Source: Promethearchaeia archaeon
GTDB taxonomy: Archaea > Asgardarchaeota > Lokiarchaeia > Sigyniarchaeales > SOKP01
Direction: 5' to 3'
Length of the DNA stretch: 25,845 nt
Assembly (NCBI GenBank): GCA_029856445.1
Contig: JAHQWY010000010.1
Span: 1-25,845 of the forward strand
The position numbers and the translations under genes are program-made. Below are positions 1 to 7,717 of the stretch, piece after piece (position 1 is the first letter of the stretch; the number at the start of each line of letters is the position of its first letter). A model generated the notes under the pieces. It saw only the letters and a list, made by a program, of their open reading frames with translations, was not told where the DNA came from and made no database searches.

Positions 1-267
1 GTAATTAGGGATAATTCTACAAAATCTTATAATAGAACTTTAATTGAAATTCCAATCGGAAAAGAATGTAGAATACTTAGAGTTAATGCTGGTTATCATG
101 CTAAAAGAAGACTTGCGTGTTTAGGAATTATTCCTGGAGTTAAAGTAATAAAAAAAAATGCCGCTCCTTTACGGGGACCTGTTGAAATAATTGTAAAAGG
201 AGCATCTTTAGTACTTGGCAGAGGTTTAGCATCAAAAATTATTGTAATAAATGAAAAGGCTAATTGA
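1..267 (+). CDS. feoA: FeoA-like protein, 5'-truncated by the window edge
   Basis: This is the C-terminal 88 residues of a FeoA-family protein, a small SH3-fold partner of the ferrous-iron transporter FeoB. The visible part runs from a strand-rich start (RILRV) through the family signature AKRRLACLGIIPGV and LRGPVEIIVKG to LVLGRGLASKI, ending at a TGA stop. The reading frame is open to the first base, so the true start lies outside the window. It is clearly paralogous to the FeoA at 22890-23189, with the same order of motifs and long stretches of identity, including at DNA level around AATAATTGTAAAAGG. No feoB follows here; the next gene is a converging small zinc-binding ORF. It may belong to an upstream feo operon or be a stand-alone regulatory FeoA. 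Confidence 0.9.
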   Translation, partial: VIRDNSTKSYNRTLIEIPIGKECRILRVNAGYHAKRRLACLGIIPGVKVIKKNAAPLRGPVEIIVKGASLVLGRGLASKIIVINEKAN

Positions 268-291
268 ATTAAAGTCTAAAATTGTTAACTA

Positions 292-489
292 TTAAGCGTA
301 GTTCTTTAATTTATTGTAGCATTCTTTACAAAAAAAAATTCTACGTAATTTTGAAGCATCCCAAACCATATGACCTGATTTATGTTTTGTTTCACAGCCC
401 CAACACATCTTTGATACTTTTGTATCAACGAAATGTACATCTTCTACATGAAAATTGTCATCCTTTATTATTTCTTTATAACTTCTCAA
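292..489 (-). CDS. small CxxC...CxxC zinc-binding-type protein, unknown function
   Basis: This is a 65-residue ORF with two cysteine pairs: CWGC near residue 29 and CKEC near residue 54. The spacing is typical of a small zinc ribbon or treble-clef protein. A His-containing stretch (ETKHKSGHMVW) lies between the pairs. The predicted start is a TTG at 487-489; an in-frame TAA lies two codons upstream, so it cannot be much longer. No strong Shine-Dalgarno sequence is visible. The longer ORF on the opposite strand over the same region has low-complexity composition and no recognisable motif, so this strand is preferred. It converges on the feoA end. I do not recognise a family; the paired cysteines are the only functional clue. 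Confidence 0.6.
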   Translation of the reverse strand: MRSYKEIIKDDNFHVEDVHFVDTKVSKMCWGCETKHKSGHMVWDASKLRRIFFCKECYNKLKNYA

Positions 490-865
490 ATTTTATCAAA
501 TCAGTTTTTTATAATTCTGAATAATTATTCATAACTTATGATATAAGTAGAATAATATTTATTTAAGGTTTTTGAATATCGTTCAATAACTACCAATTTA
601 ATAAACATTATTTAAGCTTACTCATTAATATAAAAATAAGAAAATTGGAGTAATTTACTATATAGAATACGGTATGGCGATCTAGATATTATCAATATAA
701 TATTCATTTATTCGATGAGTAATCCGAAAAAATTAAAGCGTATACAATAACCAATTAATTTCATTCTATTCATTTTTTTTGAATTAAATTTTAAAAAAGG
801 AATTTTTAAAAGAATAAAGTACTAAATTATATGTAAAAGAATAATAATTGTTCTATACGATTAAA
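490..865. other. AT-rich intergenic region upstream of the Lrp/AsnC gene
   Basis: I see no gene in this stretch. It holds two inverted repeats. TTGAA-TATCG-TTCAA at 572-586 has perfect 5-bp arms. ATATTAT-CAAT-ATAATAT at 686-703 has perfect 7-bp arms, but AT-only, so it could be chance. Either could be an autoregulatory site for the Lrp/AsnC gene that follows. Homopolymer T/A runs near 772-800 precede the gene. Confidence 0.4.
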
Positions 866-1318
866 ATGGATGATATTGATAGGAAAATTTTGAATATCCT
901 ACAGGATAATTTTCGAATTTCATACAAAGAATTAGGAAGAAAAATTAATATGGCTGCGAGTAGTGTTCATAACAGAGTACAAAAGATGCTAGATGCAGGG
1001 ATTATTAAGAAGGAAGATACTATTATCAATCCAATGATGGTAGGATTTGAAACTATCGCAATAATAGGTCTTTCCGTTGATCCTTTAAAAATGAAAGAGG
1101 TTGCAGAAAAAATTGCATTATTTGATGAAGTCCAATTAATCGCAACAACAACGGGAGATCATGACATAGTAGTACGCATTATTGAAAAAGACGAAAAATC
1201 ACTATGGAGGTTTATCAATGAAAAAATTAAACCTATTGATGGAGTTAGTTCAAGTATGGACGTATCAAGTTTTATAGATATTTACAAAATGTCTCATAAA
1301 ATCATCTTTAATATATAA
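866..1318 (+). CDS. Lrp/AsnC-family transcriptional regulator
   Basis: This is a 150-residue regulator with the classic Lrp/AsnC layout. An N-terminal helix-turn-helix (MDDIDRKILNILQDNFRISYKELGRKINMAASSVHNRVQKMLDAGII) is followed by a ligand-binding/oligomerisation RAM-type domain with the usual strand-helix pattern and the conserved TTTGDHDIVV turn. The ATG at 866 is chosen because Lrp proteins typically start M-D-x-x-D-R-K-I-L. An upstream in-frame TTG at 848 would add six residues with no family match. Members bind small effectors, often amino acids, and act as octamers or dimers on DNA. It stands alone, with divergent or convergent neighbours. It is a candidate binder of the inverted repeats upstream of itself, or of the shared palindromes elsewhere in the window, but nothing in the sequence proves a target. 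Confidence 0.93.
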   Translation: MDDIDRKILNILQDNFRISYKELGRKINMAASSVHNRVQKMLDAGIIKKEDTIINPMMVGFETIAIIGLSVDPLKMKEVAEKIALFDEVQLIATTTGDHDIVVRIIEKDEKSLWRFINEKIKPIDGVSSSMDVSSFIDIYKMSHKIIFNI

Positions 1319-1372
1319 GATACATTTTGCTCAAAATTCTTTTCTCTTCATTAATAATGAAAAGATATATTC

Positions 1373-1822
1373 TTATTTAACAATCAAGACATCACAAGGA
1401 GCACTTTTAGCAACCTTAGTAGAAACTGTTCCTAAAAAGACCTTTTTTATTTTAGAGTGTTGTCCTCTGCTCCCTAAGATGATAAGATCGAAATTTTCCT
1501 CTTCTGCAATACGGTTAATATAATCTTCAGGTGGTTCATCCTCAATTAAACGAGTTTTAATTAAATGCTGATTAGTTCTAAACATATTCTTGGTTTTTTC
1601 TAATAAATTTTTCCCTGCTTCTTTATATACTTCTTTAATATTAGTATGTTTTGAATATAATAGAGAAGTATCTGGATAGATTTCTGATGGAATTCTGTTA
1701 TCTTCAATAGAATGAATAATCACGACATTGCTATTCCATAACTTCTGTAATTCAACTGCCTTCTTAACAGCATTATTAGCATGAGGGGATCCATCTGTTG
1801 CTAAAAGAATTTTTTTATAAAT
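1373..1822 (-). CDS. universal stress protein (UspA family), probable ATT start
   Basis: This is a single-domain UspA protein. The ATP-binding signature G-x2-G-x9-G-(S/T) is present near the C-terminus as GSRGQHSKIKKVFLGTVS, and the N-terminal YKKILLATDGS with Asp is canonical, so it belongs to the nucleotide-binding class. The obvious annotated start would be GTG at 1829-1831, giving MKIIYKKILL. That GTG is part of a Shine-Dalgarno-like AAGGTGA, however. Five bases after GGTGA is an ATT (1820-1822) that would give MYKKILLATDGS, exactly the usual start of the family. I therefore propose ATT as start; the GTG start remains the alternative. The role is stress or nucleotide sensing in the cytoplasm. 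It is divergent from the FrhB-like gene at 2178 and not obviously part of its operon. Confidence 0.9.
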   Translation of the reverse strand: MYKKILLATDGSPHANNAVKKAVELQKLWNSNVVIIHSIEDNRIPSEIYPDTSLLYSKHTNIKEVYKEAGKNLLEKTKNMFRTNQHLIKTRLIEDEPPEDYINRIAEEENFDLIILGSRGQHSKIKKVFLGTVSTKVAKSAPCDVLIVK

Positions 1823-1831
1823 TATTTTCAC

Positions 1832-2177
1832 CTTAATTATTTTAATGCTATTTTTCTATTTTATTTTTTTTGACTTTAATCAGGTTTTCTACAATACTCA
1901 ATTTCAAATTTAGAGTAGAAAAATAGTTGGAATTATACTTATATTATTAATAATGAAATTATTATTCATAAATTTTTTTTTGGGAATGTTATTTTTCTAA
2001 CTTAATTTCTTCTAAAATAAAACTATTCTTTTCAATAATCATATGTTCTTTTTTGATATAAAAAATTATAATATCGATCATTTATATGTTTGTATTTATA
2101 TAATATATATAGTGAATCTTGAAATAAATTTATCAATATCAATAATAATAAAATATAATTACATAAGTTGTTGAAAA
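1832..2177. other. divergent promoter region between usp and the FrhB-wHTH gene
   Basis: This is about 346 bp of very AT-rich DNA with no gene. A TATA-like run (tttatataatatatat, about 2095-2110) lies roughly 70 bp before the ATG at 2178 and is a plausible core promoter for it. No copy of the TTGAYAA-N6-TTRTCAA palindrome is present; TTGA-10-TCAA at about 2129-2146 has a different spacing. Confidence 0.4.
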
Positions 2178-3614
2178 ATGTTAACTAAAGAGCAAATGAT
2201 TGATTATTTACAATGTGATATTTCATCTTTTAATTTTCAAGATCTATATGATTTAGTTATAAGTAAAGAAAATTGTATAAATTGTGGTGCTTGTCTTGCT
2301 ATATGCCCTCGTATTAGTATTAATGAGAATGAACCAAAACTTATAGATTATGACCCAGAGTGTTCATTATGCTATAAATATTGTCCACAAACTTTCTTTC
2401 CAAAAAAATTATTAAGAAAAGAAATTTTTAAACATAAGAATTATCAAAATTCTCTTTTAGGAGATTTTCAAAAAATATTAGCCGCTAAAAGTACTGATAA
2501 TAAGATTTTACAGAATTCTCAAAATGGTGGAGTTGTTACAACATTACTTTGTACTGCACTAAATACTGGATTAGTTGATGGTGTTTTAATGGTCAATAAA
2601 GATGAGAATTGGTATCCTAAACCCTTCATAGCAAGGACCCAGGAAGAAATAATATCTGCCGCGGGTTCTATTTATACAATGATACCATTAATAAGTGCAT
2701 ATCGTGATGCGGTGTATAAATTTGAAATTGAAAATCTTGCTTTTGTAGGATTACCTTGTCAAATTCCAGCGGTACGGAAATTCCAATTTTGGCCTCCGCT
2801 TTCAAATAAATATGGTAAATTCAAATTAATTATTGGATTATTTTGTTCATCTAATTATTCCTATGATTCAATGTTGAATCTTGTACATGATTTAAACGGA
2901 ATCTCTATGAAAGATATTAAAAAATTTGATGTTTCTCATGGTAAATTCATTTCATATTTAAAAGATGGGTCTATTAAAGAAATTTCAATAAACAAAACAA
3001 ACAAATATCATTATTCCAGTTGTAAATATTGTAAAGATTACACTGCTGAATTTGCGGATATTTCAGTAGGAAGTGTTGGTGCCCCACATGATAATTGGAA
3101 TAGTGTGATTATTCGTTCTGATGCTGGAAATCAACTCTTTAAAAAAGCTTTAAAACACCAAAAATTAATTATATCGATGGATGTAAATCTTAATAAAATC
3201 AAAAAGGCTTCTAAAAGAAAAAAAGTACAAATTACAAAAACAAGTGATGAGATTTATTCTGCTTTAAAAATATTCAATATATCTAAACCTGCAGTAGAAA
3301 TATATACAATCCTAGTATCCTTAGGAGAGGCTGATTTCAATACGTTAATTGAAGTTATTAACTTAAAACCAGAAATTATATATAATGGTCTTAATACATT
3401 AAGACAAAGGAAATGGATATTGAAAGATAATAATTTATATCATCCAATTAATCCTTCTCATGTAATCAAAAACGAGATAAACGAATTCATGAGTAAATTT
3501 AAAAACCATATCGATATGATTAAGAGGAAAATTTTGAAAGACTTAGATACAATTTTCATACAAAATAATTTAATGGAATTAAAAAATCTAGACTTCATGG
3601 AATCCATTTTCTAG
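2178..3614 (+). CDS. FrhB-like F420/flavin oxidoreductase with C-terminal winged helix
   Basis: This 478-residue protein is of the FrhB/FpoF (coenzyme F420 hydrogenase/dehydrogenase beta subunit) family. It has an N-terminal ferredoxin motif (C33, C36, C39, C43-P) and a second cluster motif at 59-70 with only three cysteines, D59 standing where the first Cys is expected. The catalytic FrhB core follows, with NGGVVTTLL near 117, GLPCQI near 191, LFC near 221 and SCKYCKDYTAEFADISVGSVG near 281. Such subunits bind FAD and F420H2 and pass electrons to partners. Residues about 366-430 (ISKPAVEIYTILVSLGEADFNTL... LRQRKWILKDNNLYHPINP) look like a TrmB-type winged helix, not part of normal FrhB, with a charged helical tail to 478. 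It stands as a monocistronic unit with its own TATA-like promoter. It could be an enzyme-regulator hybrid; DNA binding is inference. Confidence 0.9.
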   Translation: MLTKEQMIDYLQCDISSFNFQDLYDLVISKENCINCGACLAICPRISINENEPKLIDYDPECSLCYKYCPQTFFPKKLLRKEIFKHKNYQNSLLGDFQKILAAKSTDNKILQNSQNGGVVTTLLCTALNTGLVDGVLMVNKDENWYPKPFIARTQEEIISAAGSIYTMIPLISAYRDAVYKFEIENLAFVGLPCQIPAVRKFQFWPPLSNKYGKFKLIIGLFCSSNYSYDSMLNLVHDLNGISMKDIKKFDVSHGKFISYLKDGSIKEISINKTNKYHYSSCKYCKDYTAEFADISVGSVGAPHDNWNSVIIRSDAGNQLFKKALKHQKLIISMDVNLNKIKKASKRKKVQITKTSDEIYSALKIFNISKPAVEIYTILVSLGEADFNTLIEVINLKPEIIYNGLNTLRQRKWILKDNNLYHPINPSHVIKNEINEFMSKFKNHIDMIKRKILKDLDTIFIQNNLMELKNLDFMESIF

Positions 3615-3764
3615 AAATGTGAGTAAGATATCTTTTTTCAAAATAATTTTAAAGATGAAAAATTGCAGTCTAAAACCTTTATTCTTTTAATTAGTAACAA
3701 TGTTAATTTATTGTAAATTTAGTGCAAGCAATATTTTTAGATGTTCATCGGTTTTTTATGATAA

Positions 3765-3923
3765 TTAATCTCCTTCTCTTTTTTTTCTATGTTTAATTTT
3801 TGCGTCTATGCTCTCTTCAAGTATAGTTGATTTTATAGGAAAATTTAATTTACTTCTTGAATTTTCAAGATCTTTAATATCCTTTTTAGATATTATTTTA
3901 TAGTATATTTTATTTTCTTTCAT
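3765..3923 (-). CDS. small ORF (52 residues) behind the MvhD-FrhB fusion
   Basis: This ORF has an ATG at 3921-3923 preceded by AAGGAttattaata, and a TAA at 3765-3767. It begins only 12 bp after the stop codon of the 638-residue protein, so it is probably cotranscribed. The product is very charged (Lys/Glu/Asp/Arg-rich, KHRKKREGD at the end), predicted helical, with no cysteines, signal peptide or membrane segment. I do not recognise a family. The length, position and Shine-Dalgarno-like start favour a real gene, but it could be a chance ORF in AT-rich DNA. Confidence 0.45.
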   Translation of the reverse strand: MKENKIYYKIISKKDIKDLENSRSKLNFPIKSTILEESIDAKIKHRKKREGD

Positions 3924-3935
3924 TATTAATAATCC

Positions 3936-5852
3936 TTATACTTTAATAAGATTCAATTCAAAATGTCTGGAGCTTTCTCTTTTTATTTCTGCGAGCTTCT
4001 CTATTTTTGTTTGCAGAGGTTTCTTATCTCTGAAACTTTTGACTTCAATTAAACCATGTCTAATAGCACCATTAAATATTTTTTCACCTTTCTTTGTTCT
4101 TAGAATTACAGAGGACCATCCAGTTTTAGAACCAATTGACCCTACTGAAATATCAGATAATTCTGATGTAAAATCACTGCAATAATTACAGAAATCAGAC
4201 CCATATAAATCACAATCCGCTAGGGGATATGAAAATACCTCACCAGATTCAAGAGTTATAACAAATTTTCCACTAGTTATATCCATCTTAACTATTTCAT
4301 CAATATTAACACTAAATTTATCTCTCATGAGTTTAATAATTTTCTCATAAGGAAAGGATTCTTTGCAGAAAAGACCAATTTTATATTTAATGTTGTTTAA
4401 GAAAGGTTTTTTAGCAGGGAATAAATCTCCTTTAAAAAGCGCTTTAATTTGACATGGTAGGGCAACTACTGCTATTTTTTTATCCTTATCTATTTTATCT
4501 AAAATTGATAAAATCGGAGCATGAACATAAGTAGTACCTGCTGTTTTATATAAATCTACAATATTATCTATTATACTAATTTTAGGATTCCAATATTTTT
4601 TTGAATGTTTAATTGTTACTACAGCATCTACTAAATTTTTGGAAAGTAAGTAGTAGAGTAATGAAGTTACAATACCACCGTCCTGCCCTACTTTTTTTAT
4701 TGCATATTTTAATGTTTTAGCAGAAGATATATTTTCATAATAACCTAGAATGTTGGAATATTCTAATGAAATATCAGATTTTCTAATGAGTTTTTGTAGA
4801 TAATTTATTGAAAAAGATTGTGGACAAACACTATAACAAAGACCACAATTAATGCATTTCCCCTCATCAATATATAAATAATTTTGCGTAAGTTCAGAAC
4901 AGTTAACAGGGCAAATAGCTGTACATAAACCACAATGACAACAAAAGTTTAAATCTTGAATGATAGAAACGGATTTGAAGTAATTTTTCTGATAATTTTC
5001 CAAACTTTGGTTAACCCTGTATCTACAACCAGGGTCTTCTAAATTTAATGATTTAATATGATTATCTATTTTTTTATCTGGTATTTCTACAAAAATTTCT
5101 TCAAGATAACCTTGTTCTTTTAAGTAAAAAATATCTCGAATGATATTCTCTTCTGAAAAATTAAAAATCTTTACTATTTCCTCTATCGTTAACGGTTCGT
5201 GGCTTTTTAATTCTTCAAGAATATATTTTCTTGCAGTTTCTGCTTCAAAAATCGAATTTAATAGAAAATAAAACTTATCTGCATTGTATCTTCCTGTTTC
5301 TAGAATTTTTTCTTTTGCCTTAAATAGAGATCTATAATGGTAATTATATGAAGCTTGATATGTTGCATATAGCAGTTTTTTTATTGAAATTGAATCGAAA
5401 TTATAATTATAATTAGTTTTAGTATACAATCTGCGAATCCCATTATTAATTGGACTTGGTCCATCACGAATTAACCTTATAAAAAACTTCTCAAAAGCTT
5501 CACTTAATTTTTTTTGATTTATTCCGTCAAACATAAACAATTTTATTCTTTGATTACCTAAACCCCTTCGATATAATATATGATTAGTTTCTTCTGCTGA
5601 TCTAAAGAAAGAATTAAATTTTGGGACTAATTTATTTTCTCCTTTTTTTCCACTAATTATAACAAATATGCCATCAAAGCCAAGATAAATTGTTTTTAAT
5701 AATTCTGTTACATCAAGCGATCCTATGTTTTCAATTTTAATTATTTTGATCGAATCTACTCCTTTAAATTTCTTAATATCAACCAAATTAGATTCATTAT
5801 ATGAATATCCTGGACTCGAAAATATCATAATTTTGTAGTCTATTATATTCAC
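3936..5852 (-). CDS. degenerate MvhD domain + winged helix + FrhB-like oxidoreductase
   Basis: This is a 638-residue three-part protein. Residues about 5-130 follow the MvhD pattern seen in the two HdrA-MvhD fusions of this window (KIMIF..., then SIKIIKIENIGSLDVTELLKTIYLGFDGIFVI). Every [2Fe-2S] cysteine is gone, for example FSSPGYSY where the paralog has FLCNWCSYA. Residues about 205-262 form a winged helix-turn-helix (RKYILEELKSHEPLTIEEIVKIFNFSEENIIRDIFYLKEQGYLEEI). From about 295 it is FrhB, with ferredoxin motifs C304/C307/C310/C314 and C333/C336/C339/C343, DGGIVTSLLYYLL, ALPCQI, GLFCKESF and the cysteine pair FCNYC with ELSDISVGSIG. The GTG at 5852 lies within AAGGTGA, so the true start may be a few codons downstream. 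A redox enzyme that has become a sensor/regulator is possible. Confidence 0.88.
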   Translation of the reverse strand: MNIIDYKIMIFSSPGYSYNESNLVDIKKFKGVDSIKIIKIENIGSLDVTELLKTIYLGFDGIFVIISGKKGENKLVPKFNSFFRSAEETNHILYRRGLGNQRIKLFMFDGINQKKLSEAFEKFFIRLIRDGPSPINNGIRRLYTKTNYNYNFDSISIKKLLYATYQASYNYHYRSLFKAKEKILETGRYNADKFYFLLNSIFEAETARKYILEELKSHEPLTIEEIVKIFNFSEENIIRDIFYLKEQGYLEEIFVEIPDKKIDNHIKSLNLEDPGCRYRVNQSLENYQKNYFKSVSIIQDLNFCCHCGLCTAICPVNCSELTQNYLYIDEGKCINCGLCYSVCPQSFSINYLQKLIRKSDISLEYSNILGYYENISSAKTLKYAIKKVGQDGGIVTSLLYYLLSKNLVDAVVTIKHSKKYWNPKISIIDNIVDLYKTAGTTYVHAPILSILDKIDKDKKIAVVALPCQIKALFKGDLFPAKKPFLNNIKYKIGLFCKESFPYEKIIKLMRDKFSVNIDEIVKMDITSGKFVITLESGEVFSYPLADCDLYGSDFCNYCSDFTSELSDISVGSIGSKTGWSSVILRTKKGEKIFNGAIRHGLIEVKSFRDKKPLQTKIEKLAEIKRESSRHFELNLIKV

Positions 5853-6040
5853 CTTTTTTTCAATTAATAGTCAAATTTAATATTTTTATTTATTATTTAT
5901 CTAATTATAATATTGGAAATAGATCATATATATGTTAGTATTCAGAGATATCATTTTATGAAAACAATAATCCAACTTCGAAAATTGATAATTAAATGAA
6001 AAATAAAGTAAAAATATGGGATTAACTTTTAAAAAAAAAA

Positions 6041-7717
6041 TTAGGAAAAAATTTTTATTTCATTTCCAAATAGTATCTTCTTTGCTTGTTCAAAAGCATA
6101 ATTGTAATTAAAAACTTTTTTTCCTTTAGTTATTGATGCTTCCTTAAGGACATTTGCTTCAATGTTGGATTTCAAACGTCCTAAAGCTAATGCCCCTGTT
6201 CCGAATATTGAGGGGTAAATTTCTTTATTATTATCTTTTGGCTTTAAACCTTCTATACCATATGGGGGAACCAAATTTATATCTATCACAATTTTACTTT
6301 TTAATTTAACCATTAATTCTTTTGATAAAATTTGTACTCCTGCAGCAGCTAAACTCCATAAAATATCTGCATCTTTAATTATTTCTAATTTCTTTTCATC
6401 ATTAGGCGCAAAAACACCAACGATTTCAGTTGCATTTACTCCAGCTTCTTCCGTTAATTCTCTTGCTAAATTTTTTACAAATTCTTCGCTCGATTTTTCC
6501 CAAGTTTCAACTAAATATGGTTTACAATTTAATTTTGAAGCGATGATAGCTGCTACTCTTCCAACGGGACCTGATCCTAAAATAACCACTTTTTTACCTT
6601 TTAGATCATATAAATCATGTTCTTTAGCAACTTCAATAGTTTTAGCAACTACAGCAGAAGCTGTGGTGTGTGAACCACGAGGATCTATTATTACAGGGCA
6701 TTCAAAAGGGGGTACCAACGACTTTATAACTTTTTTAGCAATTTTTTCTCCTTCTTTGACATTAGATCCACCAACAAAAAAAGTTGTAGGAGCTTTCGGT
6801 TTACGCGAAAAAATTGCATCTTGTACAAGTTTTGGTACTTGATCAGCAGTCATCTTACTAATCGGTATAACCACATCAAAACCTGCGTCATAGGCCATAT
6901 TGATATCGAATGGAGAAGCGTTATCATCTGTATCAAAGAAATAACATATTTTTTCTAACGATTCTTTTTTTTTCACTTTAATAGGGGTTAATTCAAGGAT
7001 AGATTTTCCAATTATGTTTTCTATCGATTCTGTACCAGGATTATTTACAACCTTAGTTAAACGTTTAATTTTTATTTCTTCAGTTTCTATACCCAATTCT
7101 TCTGCAAATTGAGTGATGCCTGGGAAATGTCTAGGATCACAGATGAACAATGCATTTAGCTTTCTATCTCCCAATTCTTTCGCTATTTTAAGAATCTTCA
7201 TCATCATCCATGCTTCTCGGACTTTATATCTTATCTCATCTTCTTGCGTATCATATTCTTGTTGTAAATATTCCTTCCATAATACAAGTCTTAAAAATGT
7301 ATATTCATCCTTATGCCTTTCATTCTTCTGATTATTTTTAATCGATTTTGTTAGATTCTTTAAAAATTCCCTTTGGGCAGCCAAATTTGAAGAGAGATAG
7401 TATTCTGCGTTTTCTGAAATATCTACCATTTTATAGGGAATCCCGTGTTTTCTAAATATTGTCTCTATAGGATCTTCAGGAGATATCGTATCATCCCAAC
7501 GACTACCCTTCTCTTCTACAGCGAAAGTTGGATTATATTTTTCTATAAGTTCCTCAATTAGTTTAAGATATTCCTTCGAAACTAGATTTAAATTCCAAAT
7601 TAAATCATGTTTCTTCTGTGCTGGAGCCTCAAACCACCAATCTATTGGAAATTCACTTTCTATTAACACCAATTTTAAATTTTGTTTCTTTAAAGGTTTT
7701 AATTCTAATACTTCCAT
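6041..7717 (-). CDS. TraB-like N-domain fused to MtdB-type methylene-H4MPT dehydrogenase
   Basis: Residues about 255-558 match NAD(P)-dependent methylene-tetrahydromethanopterin/methylene-tetrahydrofolate dehydrogenases of the MtdA/MtdB type. Visible motifs are SPFDINMAYDAGFDVVIP (268-285), LVQDAIFSRKP, VPPFECPVIIDPRGSHTTASA (335-355) and the dinucleotide-binding GSGPVGR at 381-387, ending with a conserved GALALGRLK. It would interconvert methylene- and methenyl-pterin with NAD(P). Residues 1-250 are an extra domain related to the neighbour at 7705-8346. It contains VEEKGSRW near 68 and CDPRHFPGI near 193, a layout reminiscent of TraB/PrgY proteins; that family call is tentative. The ATG at 7717 has GGAGG 10 bases upstream and overlaps the previous gene by 13 bp, indicating coupling. 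Typical MtdB is about 300 residues, so this is nearly double. Confidence 0.87.
   Translation of the reverse strand: MEVLELKPLKKQNLKLVLIESEFPIDWWFEAPAQKKHDLIWNLNLVSKEYLKLIEELIEKYNPTFAVEEKGSRWDDTISPEDPIETIFRKHGIPYKMVDISENAEYYLSSNLAAQREFLKNLTKSIKNNQKNERHKDEYTFLRLVLWKEYLQQEYDTQEDEIRYKVREAWMMMKILKIAKELGDRKLNALFICDPRHFPGITQFAEELGIETEEIKIKRLTKVVNNPGTESIENIIGKSILELTPIKVKKKESLEKICYFFDTDDNASPFDINMAYDAGFDVVIPISKMTADQVPKLVQDAIFSRKPKAPTTFFVGGSNVKEGEKIAKKVIKSLVPPFECPVIIDPRGSHTTASAVVAKTIEVAKEHDLYDLKGKKVVILGSGPVGRVAAIIASKLNCKPYLVETWEKSSEEFVKNLARELTEEAGVNATEIVGVFAPNDEKKLEIIKDADILWSLAAAGVQILSKELMVKLKSKIVIDINLVPPYGIEGLKPKDNNKEIYPSIFGTGALALGRLKSNIEANVLKEASITKGKKVFNYNYAFEQAKKILFGNEIKIFS

Noticed and set aside
282..524. 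80-residue plus-strand ORF
   Set aside because: It has no recognisable motif and overlaps the opposite-strand ORF with two CxxC pairs, which is the better candidate.
2129..2146. TTGAAATAAATTTATCAA as a sixth copy of the palindrome
   Set aside because: The distance between TTGA and TCAA is 10 instead of 12 and the inner arms do not match.
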